Of a DNA stretch of 64,000 nt, positions 21,954-31,884 are shown piece by piece; positions within the stretch are counted from its first letter, which is position 1, and each line of letters begins with the position of its first letter. Made by a program: the position numbers and the translations under genes. Source of the stretch: Rhodococcus sp. 06-462-5 (GTDB lineage: Bacteria > Actinomycetota > Actinomycetes > Mycobacteriales > Mycobacteriaceae); assembly GCF_002258315.1 (NCBI RefSeq), contig NZ_NOYD01000046.1:73638-137637 (forward strand), in the 5' to 3' direction. The notes beneath the pieces were generated by a model that had not been told where the DNA came from, ran no database searches, and saw nothing but the letters and a program-made list of their open reading frames with translations.

Positions 21954-22952
21954 ATGAGTTCCGCCGAGGCCGCGACCGCAGGGCCGCGCAAATTCCGATT
22001 CGCTGCAGGCGGAGAGGGAAACGCCGAGGAGGGCGGGGCTCGGAAGTTCATCAAGCTGGCGCAACAGGCCGAGGAACTGGGCTACGACAGCTTCATGATC
22101 CCCGACCACCTGGGCAACCAGGTCGGTCCCATCGCAGCACTCGGAGCGCTCGCCGTCGCCACCGACAAGATTCGGCTCGGCACCGCTGTGTTGGCCAACG
22201 GCTTCCGGCATCCCGCAGTGCTGGCCAAGGATGCGGCCACCATCGATGTGCTCTCGGGTGGGCGGCTCGAACTCGGTCTCGGTGCGGGTTGGATGCGTGA
22301 GGAATACGACAAGGCGGGAATCACGTACGACCGCCCTGGCGTGCGCATCGAGAAGCTGGAGGAGACCCTCGAAATTCTCGACGTGTTGTTGCGCGGTCAG
22401 GAATGCAACTTCGAGGGCAAGCACTACACGATTGCAGGACTCAAGGGCAGTCCTCGGCCCCGCCAGGGACCGCGTCCTCCCATCTGCATCGGCGGTGGCG
22501 GTCCGAGGATGCTCGCCCTGGCGGCCAAGCACGCCGACATCATCTCCGTGGTGCCGAGCACCTCGAAGGAGGGCAAGCTGTTGCTCTCGGGCATGACCAT
22601 CGAGAAGACCCTCGAGCGTGTCGATCTCATTCGCGCGGCAGCGGGCGATCGGTTCGACGACATCGAACTGAACTGGGCCATCACCACGATCGTCGTCACC
22701 GACGATCGCGAGCAGATGGCCGAGATGGCGCTGGCGGCACTCGACAACGGCTACCCGCCGAACGTGGACGTCGACGTCAAGCTAACCGTCGAGGACATCC
22801 TGTCGTCTCCGTACCTCGCATTCGGGACATACGAGGAAATTGCCGATCAGATCCGTAACGTTCGCGCGCGAACGACGATGTCCTATGTCGGGGTTTTCCC
22901 TACTCAAATGGAAGCATTCGCGCCGGTTGTCGACTTGCTGAAAGGCGAGTGA
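21954..22952 (+). CDS. LLM-class F420-dependent oxidoreductase (TIGR03621-type)
   Basis: A 332-residue TIM-barrel oxidoreductase of the luciferase-like group. It begins with a G-P-R-K-F-R-F-A-A-G-G strand, then has D-S-F-M-I-P-D-H-L-G-N-Q and RLGTAVLANGFRHP. The flavin/F420-binding blocks GRLELGLGAGW and P-I-C-I-G-G-G-G follow. Family members use coenzyme F420 or FMN to transfer hydride; the substrate here is not known. AGGAG lies 8 nt before the ATG, giving a strong start. It stands alone between the Culp6 gene and fadD32, with a 205-nt leader and a hairpin-containing 181-nt gap behind it. It is not part of the classical mycolate pathway. Confidence 0.88.
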   Translation: MSSAEAATAGPRKFRFAAGGEGNAEEGGARKFIKLAQQAEELGYDSFMIPDHLGNQVGPIAALGALAVATDKIRLGTAVLANGFRHPAVLAKDAATIDVLSGGRLELGLGAGWMREEYDKAGITYDRPGVRIEKLEETLEILDVLLRGQECNFEGKHYTIAGLKGSPRPRQGPRPPICIGGGGPRMLALAAKHADIISVVPSTSKEGKLLLSGMTIEKTLERVDLIRAAAGDRFDDIELNWAITTIVVTDDREQMAEMALAALDNGYPPNVDVDVKLTVEDILSSPYLAFGTYEEIADQIRNVRARTTMSYVGVFPTQMEAFAPVVDLLKGE

Positions 22953-22961
22953 CGTAGGCGC

Positions 22962-23010
22962 GTGTCGGTACCATGTAGCTGGCCTTTCAAACCAGGTGCC
23001 AAACCGACAC
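22962..23010 (+). terminator. Possible stem-loop between LLM oxidoreductase and fadD32
   Basis: GTGTCGGT (22962-22969) and ACCGACAC (23003-23010) form an 8-bp inverted repeat with a long 33-nt loop, starting 10 nt after the upstream stop. It may be a weak terminator or an operator. The rest of the 181-nt gap should hold the fadD32 promoter, but no confident hexamers were found. Confidence 0.35.
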
Positions 23011-23133
23011 CATAAGAGCTACTAGTCAGTAACATAAAACGCTGTTCGGTGTCTGCATGCACGTAGCCGGTCGTGCGGGCCCAGGTCACGCAGGCTGTGT
23101 GGCAGCGGATTCGTGTCGGAGGAGATTGAAGTA

Positions 23134-25032
23134 ATGAGCCACACGTTCGATGAATTCATCGATGAGAACGGGCATATCACCATCGGCGAAGGGCAGACGC
23201 TCGTCCGCCACGTCGAGGTGAACGTGAAGGAGAATTCCGACACGCTCGCGTACCGGTTCGTCGATTACTCCAGGGAACGTGACGGCGAAGCTCACGAGCT
23301 GACCTGGGCCGAGTTCGGTACTCGCCTCAAAGCTGTCGCGGCTCGCCTGCAGCAGGTCACCCAGCCCGGTGATCGAGTGGCCATCCTGGCACCACAGGGC
23401 CTCGAGTACGTCATCGCCTTCTTCGGAGCGATCTACGCGGGCACCATCGCGGTACCCCTGTTCGATCCGGACGAGCCCGGTCACACCGATCGTCTGCATG
23501 CCGTCCTCGGCGACTGCAAGCCGAGCGCCATCCTCACCGCGAGCAACTCGGCAGCAGGCGTGCGTGCGTTCTTCCGCGCGCTGCCCGCCGCGGAGCGTCC
23601 CAGGATCATCGCCGTCGACGCGGTCCCGGACAGCGTCGGTGAAACATGGGTCGAGCCCGAGGCCGGGCTCGACGACATCGCTTACCTGCAGTACACGTCC
23701 GGTTCGACGCGGACCCCGGCCGGCGTCGAGATCACGCACCGCGCGGTCGGCGTCAACGCGCTGCAGATGGTCGACAGCATGGAGATCAACCACGACTCCC
23801 GCGGCGTCACCTGGCTGCCGATGTTCCACGACATGGGCCTGCTCACCGTCATCCTCCCGGCGCTCGGCGGCAAGTACATCACCATCATGAGCCCGCGCGC
23901 CTTCGTGCAGCGGCCCTGGCGCTGGATCAAGGAACTCGCCGCGGTCTCCGACGGCGCAGGCACCTTCGCAGCAGCACCGAACTTCGCGTTCGAGCACGCC
24001 GCCCAGCGTGGTCTGCCGAAGAACGGCGAGAGCCTCGACCTGTCCAACGTCATCGGTCTGATCAACGGCAGCGAGCCCGTGACCACGTCCTCGATGAAGA
24101 AGTTCAACGAGGCGTTCGGCCCCTACGGTCTGCCGAAGTCCGCGATCAAGCCGTCGTACGGCATGGCGGAGGCGACCCTGTTCGTCTCGACCAGCAAGCA
24201 CGCCGACGAGGCCAAGGTGGTCTACGTCGACCGCGTCGAGCTCAACGCGGGCAACTTCGTCGTCGTCGCCCCCGACGCCCCCGGCGCGATCCCGCAGGTG
24301 TCCACCGGAACCGTCGCCCGCAGCCAATGGGCCGCCATCGTCGATTCCGAGACCGCCACCGAAGTTGCCGACGAGCACGTCGGCGAGATCTGGTTGCACG
24401 GCGAGAACATCGGCAAGGGCTACTGGGGCCGCGAAACCGAGACCTCGGAGACCTTCCACAACAAGCTCGTCCACCGCAATCCCGAGGGCTCGCACGCAGA
24501 CGGCGCTCCCGAGGGCGGCAACTGGATGCGGACCGGCGACTTCGGCGTCTACCACGACGGCGAGCTCTACATCACCGGCCGCGTGAAGGACCTCGTCATC
24601 GTCGACGGCCGCAATCACTACCCGCAGGACCTCGAGTTCTCGGCCCAGGAAGCCAGCAAGGCATTGCGTCCCGGTTTCGTCGCGGCCTTCGCCGTCCCGC
24701 TCAACCAGCTCCCGGACATCGTGTTCGAGTTCAGTGGCGCAGCCCTGACCAAGGACTCCGACGACAGCTCCGAGCAGCTCGTCATCGTCGCCGAGCGCGC
24801 ACCCGGCTCCGGCAAGGCGGACCCGGCTCCGATCGCCGACGAGGTGCGTACCGCGGTCTCCGCACGACACGGCGTCACCGTTCGCGACGTGCTCCTCGTC
24901 CCGGCCGGTTCCATTCCGCGTACGTCGAGCGGCAAGATCGCTCGACGCGCTTGCAAGGCCGCGTACATCGAGGGCACGCTGCGTGGCGGCTACCAGCAGA
25001 CGGCCTTCCCGGACGCAGAACTGCCCGACTGA
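23134..25032 (+). CDS. fadD32: Long-chain fatty-acyl-AMP ligase FadD32 (FAAL32)
   Basis: A 632-residue adenylating enzyme that activates the meromycolic acid as acyl-AMP and loads it on the N-terminal ACP of Pks13. It has the AMP-binding P-loop [16 protein letters not shown], the F-H-D-M-G-L motif and the block [19 protein letters not shown]. The C-terminal hinge [16 protein letters not shown] and I-P-R-T-S-S-G-K-I lysine motif follow. The insertion typical of FAAL over CoA ligases is consistent with its length. ATG 23134 is preferred because GGAGGA lies 11 nt upstream; a GTG at 23113 would add seven residues. It heads the fadD32-pks13-accD4 operon. Confidence 0.97.
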   Translation: MSHTFDEFIDENGHITIGEGQTLVRHVEVNVKENSDTLAYRFVDYSRERDGEAHELTWAEFGTRLKAVAARLQQVTQPGDRVAILAPQGLEYVIAFFGAIYAGTIAVPLFDPDEPGHTDRLHAVLGDCKPSAILTASNSAAGVRAFFRALPAAERPRIIAVDAVPDSVGETWVEPEAGLDDIAYLQYTSGSTRTPAGVEITHRAVGVNALQMVDSMEINHDSRGVTWLPMFHDMGLLTVILPALGGKYITIMSPRAFVQRPWRWIKELAAVSDGAGTFAAAPNFAFEHAAQRGLPKNGESLDLSNVIGLINGSEPVTTSSMKKFNEAFGPYGLPKSAIKPSYGMAEATLFVSTSKHADEAKVVYVDRVELNAGNFVVVAPDAPGAIPQVSTGTVARSQWAAIVDSETATEVADEHVGEIWLHGENIGKGYWGRETETSETFHNKLVHRNPEGSHADGAPEGGNWMRTGDFGVYHDGELYITGRVKDLVIVDGRNHYPQDLEFSAQEASKALRPGFVAAFAVPLNQLPDIVFEFSGAALTKDSDDSSEQLVIVAERAPGSGKADPAPIADEVRTAVSARHGVTVRDVLLVPAGSIPRTSSGKIARRACKAAYIEGTLRGGYQQTAFPDAELPD

Positions 25033-25075
25033 CGGACGCACCCTCCGTTTTTCCTCCGACACGACTTGGTGAGTA

Positions 25076-28000
25076 ATGGCTGAACTAGAGACAGACAAAA
25101 TCGAGCGCGTGGACGGCGGAGACCTCACGGTTGCCCAGCTGCGGGACTGGCTGCGCAACTGGGTTGCGGACGCGACCGGGCAACCGGCGTCGGCCATCTC
25201 CGACGACCGCCCGATGGAGGAATTCGGTCTGTCCTCTCGCGATGCCGTCGCACTGAGCGGCGAGATCGAGGAGCTGGTGGGGGTCACCCTGACCGCCACC
25301 GTCGTCTATCAGCACCCCACCATTGCCTCGCTGGCCAAGATCATCATCGAGGGCGAGCCGGACGAGCCGGTCGGCACCGTCGACGATGCGTTCTACACCA
25401 GCGGCGGGCACTCGGGCGACGCACACGACGTCGCGATCGTCGGCCTGTCCTCCCGCTTCCCTGGCACCGGACAGACTCCGGAAGAGATGTGGTCGCTGCT
25501 GATCGAGGGTCGCGACGGCATCACCGATCTGCCCGACGGCCGCTGGCAGGAATTCACCTCCGATCCCGTCATCGCTGCTGCGGTGGCCGCAACGGTGACC
25601 AAGGGCGGTTACCTCGACGACGTCAAGACCTTCGACGCCGAGTTCTTCGCGATGTCGCCCAACGAGGTCGTCAACGTCGATCCGCAGCAGCGGCTCGCGC
25701 TCGAGCTGACCTGGGAAGCGTTGGAGCACGCGCACATTCCGGCCAGCTCGATCAAGGGCAGCCAGGTCGGCGTATTCATCGGCAGCTCCTCCAACGACTA
25801 CCAGCTCATCGCAGTCAGTGACCCGGCCGTGCACCCGTATGCGCTCACCGGTACGTCCACCGCCATCGTCGCCAACCGAGTGTCGTACTTCTACGACTTC
25901 CGCGGGCCGTCGATCGCCGTCGACACCGCGTGCTCGTCGTCGCTGGTCGCCGTGCACCAGGCAGTACGCAGTCTGCGTACCGGTGAATCCGATCTCGCCG
26001 TTGCCGGTGGCGTCAACATGCTGCTCGCCCCGCCCATCACCGTCGGATTCGGCCAGACGGGCGTGCTCGCGCCCGACGGCCGCATCAAGGCCTTCTCCTC
26101 CGACGCCAACGGCATGATCCGCTCCGAGGGCGGCGGACTCGTCGTGCTCAAGCGACTCGAGGACGCCGAACGCGACGGGGACGACATCCTCGCCGTCATC
26201 GCCGGATCCGCGATCAACCAGGACGGCCGCTCCAACGGTCTGCTCGCGCCGAACCCGGACGCACAGGCCGATGCACTGCGGTTCGCCTACCGCGACGCCG
26301 GTATCAACCCGTCGGGCGTGGACTACATCGAAGCGCACGGCACCGGAACCATTCTGGGCGATCCGATCGAGGCCGACGCTCTCGGTCGTGTGGTCGGTCG
26401 TGGCCGTGACGCGGACAAGCCGGCCCTGCTGGGATCGGCGAAGACCAACTTCGGGCACCTCGAATCTGCCGCAGGCGCAGCAGGTTTGATCAAGGTCGTC
26501 CTCGCGATGCAGGAGAACAAGCTTCCCGCGTCGCTGAACTACGTGGGCCCCAACCCGTACATCGACTTCGACAAGGCGCACCTGAAGGTGATCCCGGAGG
26601 CCACCGACTGGCCGCGGTACACCGGCAAGGCCGTCGCGGGCGTCTCCGGCTTCGGATTCGGTGGCACCAACGCCCACGTCGTCGTGCGCGAGTACGTCCC
26701 GGGCGAGACCGACGGCGCATTCGACCCCGCGGCCGTGGACCCGGAAGCCGTTCTCGTCGAGGGTCTCACCGACGTCTCCGGTGCCGAGCTGCCGATCGTG
26801 GCCGAGCCCGAGGCTGAATCTGCAGTCTCGGAGGTCGAGACCACCGATCCGGTAGCCGAGGCCGAGACGATTCTGTCCGATATTGAAAGCGGTTCGGAGA
26901 CGGTCATTCTCGCTGTGTCCGCGGCCCTTCCGTCGCGCCGTAAGCGAGCCGCCGGAGAGTTGGCCGACTGGCTCGAAACCGAAGAGGGCAGCACGACGCC
27001 TCTCGTCGACGTCGGCCGCACGTTGGCGCGCCGCAACCACGGGCGTTCGCGCGCAGTGGTTCTCGCATCCACCACGGCCGAGGCGATCGCGGGACTGCGC
27101 GCCATCGCCGCAGGCAAGCCGGGACCCGGTGTGTTCTCCGCGGATTCGCCCGCCTCCAACGGCGCAGTGTGGGTGTTCTCCGGCTTCGGCTCACAGCACC
27201 GCAAGATGGCGTCGCGGCTCTACCGCACCAACGCGGTGTTCGCCGCAGAGGTCGACAAGGTGGACGAGCTGCTCGTCGACGAGGCCGGCTACTCCATCCG
27301 CGAGATCATCCTCGACGACTCGCAGACCTACGAGTTCGAGAACTCCCAGGTGGGCATCTTCGTCATCCAGATCGCCTTGGCGGCAACGCTTCGCGCGCAC
27401 GGTGCCGAGCCGTCGGCCGTCATCGGGCACTCGATGGGTGAGGTCGCGGCCGCATACGTCGCCGGGGGTCTGAATCTCGAAGACGCAGTGCGCATCATCT
27501 ACGCCCGCTCGCGACTGCTGGCCGAGGGCCAGGAAGGACTCGGAGCCGCATCGCAGGGTGCCATGGCCCTCGTCGAATACACCCCGGACGAGGTCAAGAC
27601 GCTCACCGATCAGTTCCCCAACGTCGAACCCTGCGTCTACGCAGCACCGACGCACACCACCGTCGGCGGGCCACGCGCCGAGGTCGAGGCTCTCGTCGAG
27701 ATGGCCGAGGCCGCAGGCAAGATGGCCCGACTCCTCGACGTCAAGGGAGCCGGACACACCGCAGCCGTCGACGTGCTGCTCGGTGAGCTGGCCGCCGAAC
27801 TCGCCGGAATCGAACCCGGCAAACTCACTGCCGGGGTCTACTCGTCGGTCGATCGTGAGGCGCACTATCGCGTCGGGCATGCGGCGATCCACGGTGTCGA
27901 CTACTGGACCAAGGGAATGCGTCATCCGGTCTGGTTCACGCAGGCCGTCAATGTCGCTGTGGGAGACGGTCACACGACGTTCGTCGAGCTCGCTCCCAAC

Positions 28001-30169
28001 CCCGTCGCGTTGATGTCGGTTGCCGCCACGGCATGGGCTGCAGGCGTCGCCGATTCGACTCTGATCCCGACGCTCAAGCGCAAGGAGGACGAGTCCGAGA
28101 CGTTCCTCGCTGCCCTGGCGCAGCTCTATGTCCACGGTCACGCACTGGAACTGGCAACGCTGTTCGAGTCCGGCCCGTACGCCGACATCCCGCGAACTGC
28201 ATACCTGCGCAAGGAGTTCTGGCTCAACTCGCAGGTCAGCTCCAGCGGCAACGCGCGAGTTCCCGGTGCCCGCGTCGCATTGCCGGACGGCCGCCACGTG
28301 TGGGAGGTCCAGGCGTCGGCCGTCGCCGGTTTCGATGCACTGGTCACGGCTGCCGCATCGCAGGTGTTCTCCGATGTGGCCCTGGGTGTTTCGGTCTCCC
28401 ACGCCGCCGTGCCGAAGGCGGGCACGGTCGTCACCACGTTGACCTCGCACCTCGGTGGCGCGTCGGTGCAGGTGCACGCGCACGAGGGCTCGGCGTTCAC
28501 GCTGCTGCATGAGGCCGTCGTCACCTCCGGTGATGTGCGTCCGGAACCCGTTGTGGCCGTGGAACAGCAGAGCTCGTCACCGATGGAGGAGTTGCCGGAG
28601 GTCGTCGAGACGTTCGGGGATCGCTGGGATCCCAACGGCAACCAGAAGCTCGAAGATCGATTGGCCGTCATCGTCGCGGAGTCCATGGGCTACGCGCCCG
28701 AGGATCTGCCGCCCGAGGTTCCGCTGATCGAACTCGGTCTCGATTCGCTCAGCGCCGTGCGCATCAAGAACCGGGTCGAGTACGAATTCGATATCCCCAC
28801 AGTGCAATTGCAGGCCGTGCGCGACGCGAACCTGCGTGAGGTGGAGAAGTACCTGCGCTACGCGATCGAGAACCGCGACGAGGTGCAGGCACTGGCCGAC
28901 AAGCAGGCGGCGGAGAAGGCGGCCGAGCAGGCTGCCGAGAACGGCGCAGGTGCTCGTGAAGAAGCTCTGGACACTGCCATCGCAACGCCGGAAGCAACGG
29001 TTCCGAGCGCCGAGTATCAGCCTGCTCCGGCCGTAGCTGCCGCGGCGCAGACCGACCTGGGTGGCAAGGAAGCCTTCGCCGAGGCCGCCGGATCCGACGT
29101 GCCTCCGCGCGACAATGCCGAGCGGATGACGTTCGCGACATGGGCTGTGGTGACGAAGGAATCGGCCAAGGGCATCTTCAACACCCTGCCGATCCTCGAC
29201 GACGAGACGGCCGAGAAGCTGGCCGCTCGTCTGACCGAGCGGGCAGGCGGCGAGATCACCTTCGACGACGTCCTGGACTCGGAGACCATCGAGCAGCTCG
29301 CAGACAAGGTTCGCCCGCACCTCGAGGACGGTGAGATCGACGGCGTCGTACGCAATCTGCGTGCCCGCCCCGAAGGTTCCACCGCCACACCGGTGTTCGC
29401 GTTCCACTCGGCCGGTAGCTCCACCGTCGCCTACGAGCCGCTGCTCCGGAAGCTGCCTGCCGGCACTCCGATGTACGGACTCGAGCGCGTCGAAGGACCC
29501 ATCGCCGTGCGGGCTGCGGAGTACGTGCCGCTGATCAAGGCGATACAGCCCGAAGGACCGTACGTGTTCGTCGGCTGGTCGCTCGGCGGCATCCTCGCCT
29601 ACGAGGTGGCGCGTCAGATGGAGGAAGAGGGCATCGAGGTCGCCTATGTCGGGCTGCTCGACACCGTCATGCCCGGTACGCAGATCCCGGACACCAAGGA
29701 CGAGGTGCGCAAGCGCTGGGAGCGGTACGCGGCGTTCGCGAAGAAGACGTACAACGTCGACTATCCGATTCCCTACGACAAGCTGGTCGACTCGGACGAC
29801 GAGGGGCAGATCCGCATCATCACCGATCTGGTGAAGCTCAGCGGAGCCAAGATCCCCGGCGGCATCATCGAGCACCAGCGCACGTCGTGGCTCGACAATC
29901 GGGCCATCCAAACGGCCGAGCTCAAGAAGTACGGCGGCCACGTGACGCTGTACCTGGCCGACAAGTACCACGACGACGCGATCGCTCTCGAGCCCGCGTA
30001 CGCCACCCGCGAAGAGCACGGTGGTTGGGGACCGGTGGTCGAGGACCTCGAGATCGTCTACGTCGGAGGCGATCACCTCGCGGTGGTCGACGAGCCGTAC
30101 ATTGGAAAAATTGCGGCCCATTTGTCGAAGACGCTCGAGAACATCGAGTCTGCAAGAACCGGAGCGTAG
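25076..30169 (+). CDS. pks13: Polyketide synthase Pks13
   Basis: A 1,697-residue type I synthase that condenses meromycoloyl and carboxyacyl chains to the 3-oxo mycolate precursor. Domains in order: N-terminal ACP (phosphopantetheine site S54 in GLSSRDAV); ketosynthase from about residue 118 with C286 in DTACSSS and E-A-H-G-T-G-T; acyltransferase with S786 in GHSMGEVAA; C-terminal ACP with S1224 in LGLDSLSAV; a linker rich in Ala/Glu; and a thioesterase with S1502 in GWSLGG, which releases the product onto trehalose. Every catalytic residue checked is present. It is slightly shorter than the mycobacterial protein (about 1,733) through linker differences. It lies 43 nt after fadD32 and 3 nt before accD4. 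Confidence 0.98.
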   Translation: MAELETDKIERVDGGDLTVAQLRDWLRNWVADATGQPASAISDDRPMEEFGLSSRDAVALSGEIEELVGVTLTATVVYQHPTIASLAKIIIEGEPDEPVGTVDDAFYTSGGHSGDAHDVAIVGLSSRFPGTGQTPEEMWSLLIEGRDGITDLPDGRWQEFTSDPVIAAAVAATVTKGGYLDDVKTFDAEFFAMSPNEVVNVDPQQRLALELTWEALEHAHIPASSIKGSQVGVFIGSSSNDYQLIAVSDPAVHPYALTGTSTAIVANRVSYFYDFRGPSIAVDTACSSSLVAVHQAVRSLRTGESDLAVAGGVNMLLAPPITVGFGQTGVLAPDGRIKAFSSDANGMIRSEGGGLVVLKRLEDAERDGDDILAVIAGSAINQDGRSNGLLAPNPDAQADALRFAYRDAGINPSGVDYIEAHGTGTILGDPIEADALGRVVGRGRDADKPALLGSAKTNFGHLESAAGAAGLIKVVLAMQENKLPASLNYVGPNPYIDFDKAHLKVIPEATDWPRYTGKAVAGVSGFGFGGTNAHVVVREYVPGETDGAFDPAAVDPEAVLVEGLTDVSGAELPIVAEPEAESAVSEVETTDPVAEAETILSDIESGSETVILAVSAALPSRRKRAAGELADWLETEEGSTTPLVDVGRTLARRNHGRSRAVVLASTTAEAIAGLRAIAAGKPGPGVFSADSPASNGAVWVFSGFGSQHRKMASRLYRTNAVFAAEVDKVDELLVDEAGYSIREIILDDSQTYEFENSQVGIFVIQIALAATLRAHGAEPSAVIGHSMGEVAAAYVAGGLNLEDAVRIIYARSRLLAEGQEGLGAASQGAMALVEYTPDEVKTLTDQFPNVEPCVYAAPTHTTVGGPRAEVEALVEMAEAAGKMARLLDVKGAGHTAAVDVLLGELAAELAGIEPGKLTAGVYSSVDREAHYRVGHAAIHGVDYWTKGMRHPVWFTQAVNVAVGDGHTTFVELAPNPVALMSVAATAWAAGVADSTLIPTLKRKEDESETFLAALAQLYVHGHALELATLFESGPYADIPRTAYLRKEFWLNSQVSSSGNARVPGARVALPDGRHVWEVQASAVAGFDALVTAAASQVFSDVALGVSVSHAAVPKAGTVVTTLTSHLGGASVQVHAHEGSAFTLLHEAVVTSGDVRPEPVVAVEQQSSSPMEELPEVVETFGDRWDPNGNQKLEDRLAVIVAESMGYAPEDLPPEVPLIELGLDSLSAVRIKNRVEYEFDIPTVQLQAVRDANLREVEKYLRYAIENRDEVQALADKQAAEKAAEQAAENGAGAREEALDTAIATPEATVPSAEYQPAPAVAAAAQTDLGGKEAFAEAAGSDVPPRDNAERMTFATWAVVTKESAKGIFNTLPILDDETAEKLAARLTERAGGEITFDDVLDSETIEQLADKVRPHLEDGEIDGVVRNLRARPEGSTATPVFAFHSAGSSTVAYEPLLRKLPAGTPMYGLERVEGPIAVRAAEYVPLIKAIQPEGPYVFVGWSLGGILAYEVARQMEEEGIEVAYVGLLDTVMPGTQIPDTKDEVRKRWERYAAFAKKTYNVDYPIPYDKLVDSDDEGQIRIITDLVKLSGAKIPGGIIEHQRTSWLDNRAIQTAELKKYGGHVTLYLADKYHDDAIALEPAYATREEHGGWGPVVEDLEIVYVGGDHLAVVDEPYIGKIAAHLSKTLENIESARTGA

Positions 30170-30172
30170 ATC

Positions 30173-31717
30173 TTGAGTGGCACCACTGCGGAGAAGCTGG
30201 CCGAACTACGGACGAAGCTCGAACAGGCCAAGGAACCGGCCGGCGAGATCGGCGTAGCGAAGCGGGCGAAGAAGGGCATCCCCAGTGCCCGCGATCGCGT
30301 CAAGTCGCTGCTCGATCCCGGTAGCTTCGTCGAGATCGGCGCACTGGTGAAGGCCCCGAACGACCCGGCCGCCCTCTACAGCGACGGCGTCGTCACCGGC
30401 CACGGAACCGTCGACGGTCGTCCGATCGCGGTGTTCTCACACGATCAGACGGTGTTCGGCGGGACCGTCGGCGAGATGTTCGGCCGCAAGGTCGCCGGAA
30501 TCATGGACTTCGCGATCAAGATGGGTTGCCCGGTCGTCGGCATCAACGACTCCGGTGGAGCTCGTGTGCAGGACGCGGTGACGTCCCTGGCCTGGTACGC
30601 CGAGCTGGGTCGACGCCACGAGGCGCTGTCCGGTCTGTGCCCGCAGATCTCCCTGATCCTCGGCAAGTGTGCCGGTGGAGCGGTGTACGCCCCGATCAAC
30701 ACCGACATCGTGGTCGCCACCGAAGAGGCGTACATGTTCGTCACCGGTCCGGACGTCATCAAGTCCGTCACCGGCGAGGACGTCAGCCTCGACGAACTGG
30801 GTAGTGCCCGCGTCCAGGCCATCAACGGCAACGTGCACCATGTGGCCGCCGACGAGAAGGCCGCTTTCGAGTGGATCCGGAACTACCTGAGCTACATGCC
30901 GTCGAGCTGCCAGGAAGAGTCGCCGGTGATCAACCCGGGGCTCGAGCCGGAGATCACCGAATCCGATCGCAAGCTCGATTCGTTCATGCCCGACGCCGAC
31001 AACGCCGGCTACGACATGCACGACATCATCCTGCGCATCTTCGACGACGGTGAATTCCACGAACTGTCGGGCCAGACGGCACCGAACGTCATCACCGGCT
31101 TCGCCCGCGTCGACGGCCGGCCGGTGGGCATCGTCGGCAATCAGCCGATGCACCTTTCCGGGGCTCTCGACGCCAAGGCCGCGGACAAATGCGCCCGGTT
31201 CATCCGCCTCAGCGATGCGTACAACATTCCGATCATCTTCCTAGTCGACACGCCTGGCTTCCTGCCCGGCGTCGACCAGGAGACCCTCGGCGTCATCCAT
31301 CGCGGTGGCCGCTTCATCTTCTCGTTCGTCGAGGCGACGGTGCCGAAACTGACCGTGGTGATTCGTAAGTCGTACGGCGGTGGATACGCGGTGATGGGCT
31401 CGAAGCAGCTCGGATCCGACATCAATCTCGCCTGGCCGACCGCTCGCATCGCCGTCATGGGTGCCGAAGGTGCCATCAACATCATGAGTCGTAAACAACT
31501 CGCCGAGGCCGGCGAGAACGCACCGGCTCTGCGCAAGCAGCTCATCAACTTCTACAACGAGCATGTGGCAACGCCCTGGATCGCCGCCGAACGTGGTTAC
31601 ATCGACGCGGTCATCGAGCCCTCACAAACGCGCCTCGAAATTCGTAAGGCCCTGCACATACTCAGGGACAAAGAAGTGCACAAGAGTCCGCGCAAACACT
31701 CGTTGCTCCCGATCTAG
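30173..31717 (+). CDS. accD4: Acyl-CoA carboxylase carboxyltransferase subunit AccD4
   Basis: A 514-residue biotin-dependent carboxyltransferase beta subunit. Together with AccA3/AccD5/AccE in mycobacteria it makes the alpha-carboxyacyl-CoA extender used by Pks13. Visible motifs are [22 protein letters not shown], the first oxyanion loop [22 protein letters not shown], and the second site FLPGVDQE with [11 protein letters not shown]. The start is a TTG at 30173, 3 nt after the pks13 stop, with GGAG 8 nt upstream. It is the last gene of the operon; a pair of palindromic repeats begins 56 nt after its stop and may terminate transcription. Confidence 0.95.
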   Translation: MSGTTAEKLAELRTKLEQAKEPAGEIGVAKRAKKGIPSARDRVKSLLDPGSFVEIGALVKAPNDPAALYSDGVVTGHGTVDGRPIAVFSHDQTVFGGTVGEMFGRKVAGIMDFAIKMGCPVVGINDSGGARVQDAVTSLAWYAELGRRHEALSGLCPQISLILGKCAGGAVYAPINTDIVVATEEAYMFVTGPDVIKSVTGEDVSLDELGSARVQAINGNVHHVAADEKAAFEWIRNYLSYMPSSCQEESPVINPGLEPEITESDRKLDSFMPDADNAGYDMHDIILRIFDDGEFHELSGQTAPNVITGFARVDGRPVGIVGNQPMHLSGALDAKAADKCARFIRLSDAYNIPIIFLVDTPGFLPGVDQETLGVIHRGGRFIFSFVEATVPKLTVVIRKSYGGGYAVMGSKQLGSDINLAWPTARIAVMGAEGAINIMSRKQLAEAGENAPALRKQLINFYNEHVATPWIAAERGYIDAVIEPSQTRLEIRKALHILRDKEVHKSPRKHSLLPI

Positions 31718-31772
31718 TCAGAGCTAGGTGGGCGGTCCGTCGTATTCGGGGGTCGCTCCGCTCCCGTTCGCG

Positions 31773-31884
31773 TCAATGGACCACTGCACCGGTCAGACGT
31801 ATGCAATGGTCCATTCACGCATCAGCCGCGGCTGTTTCAATGGACCACTGCACCGGTCAGATGTGTTCGATGGTCCATTCACGC
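31773..31884. repeat. Palindromic repeat pair A (two 48-bp units, 64-bp period)
   Basis: Two 48-bp units at 31773-31820 and 31837-31884 match at 44 of 48 positions by hand count and are separated by 16 nt. Each has inverted arms, AATGGACCA near the 5' end and TGGTCCATT near the 3' end, around a shared core reading GGTCAGA(C/T)GT. The spacer contains the perfect 12-bp palindrome CAGCCGCGGCTG. The pair lies between accD4 and the convergent AbiEi-like gene, whose stop codon falls inside the second unit. Related units occur at 33043-33154. Confidence 0.85.

Noticed and set aside
25085-27040. 651-residue open frame opposite pks13
   Set aside because: Antisense shadow of a well-conserved gene; no family-like blocks.
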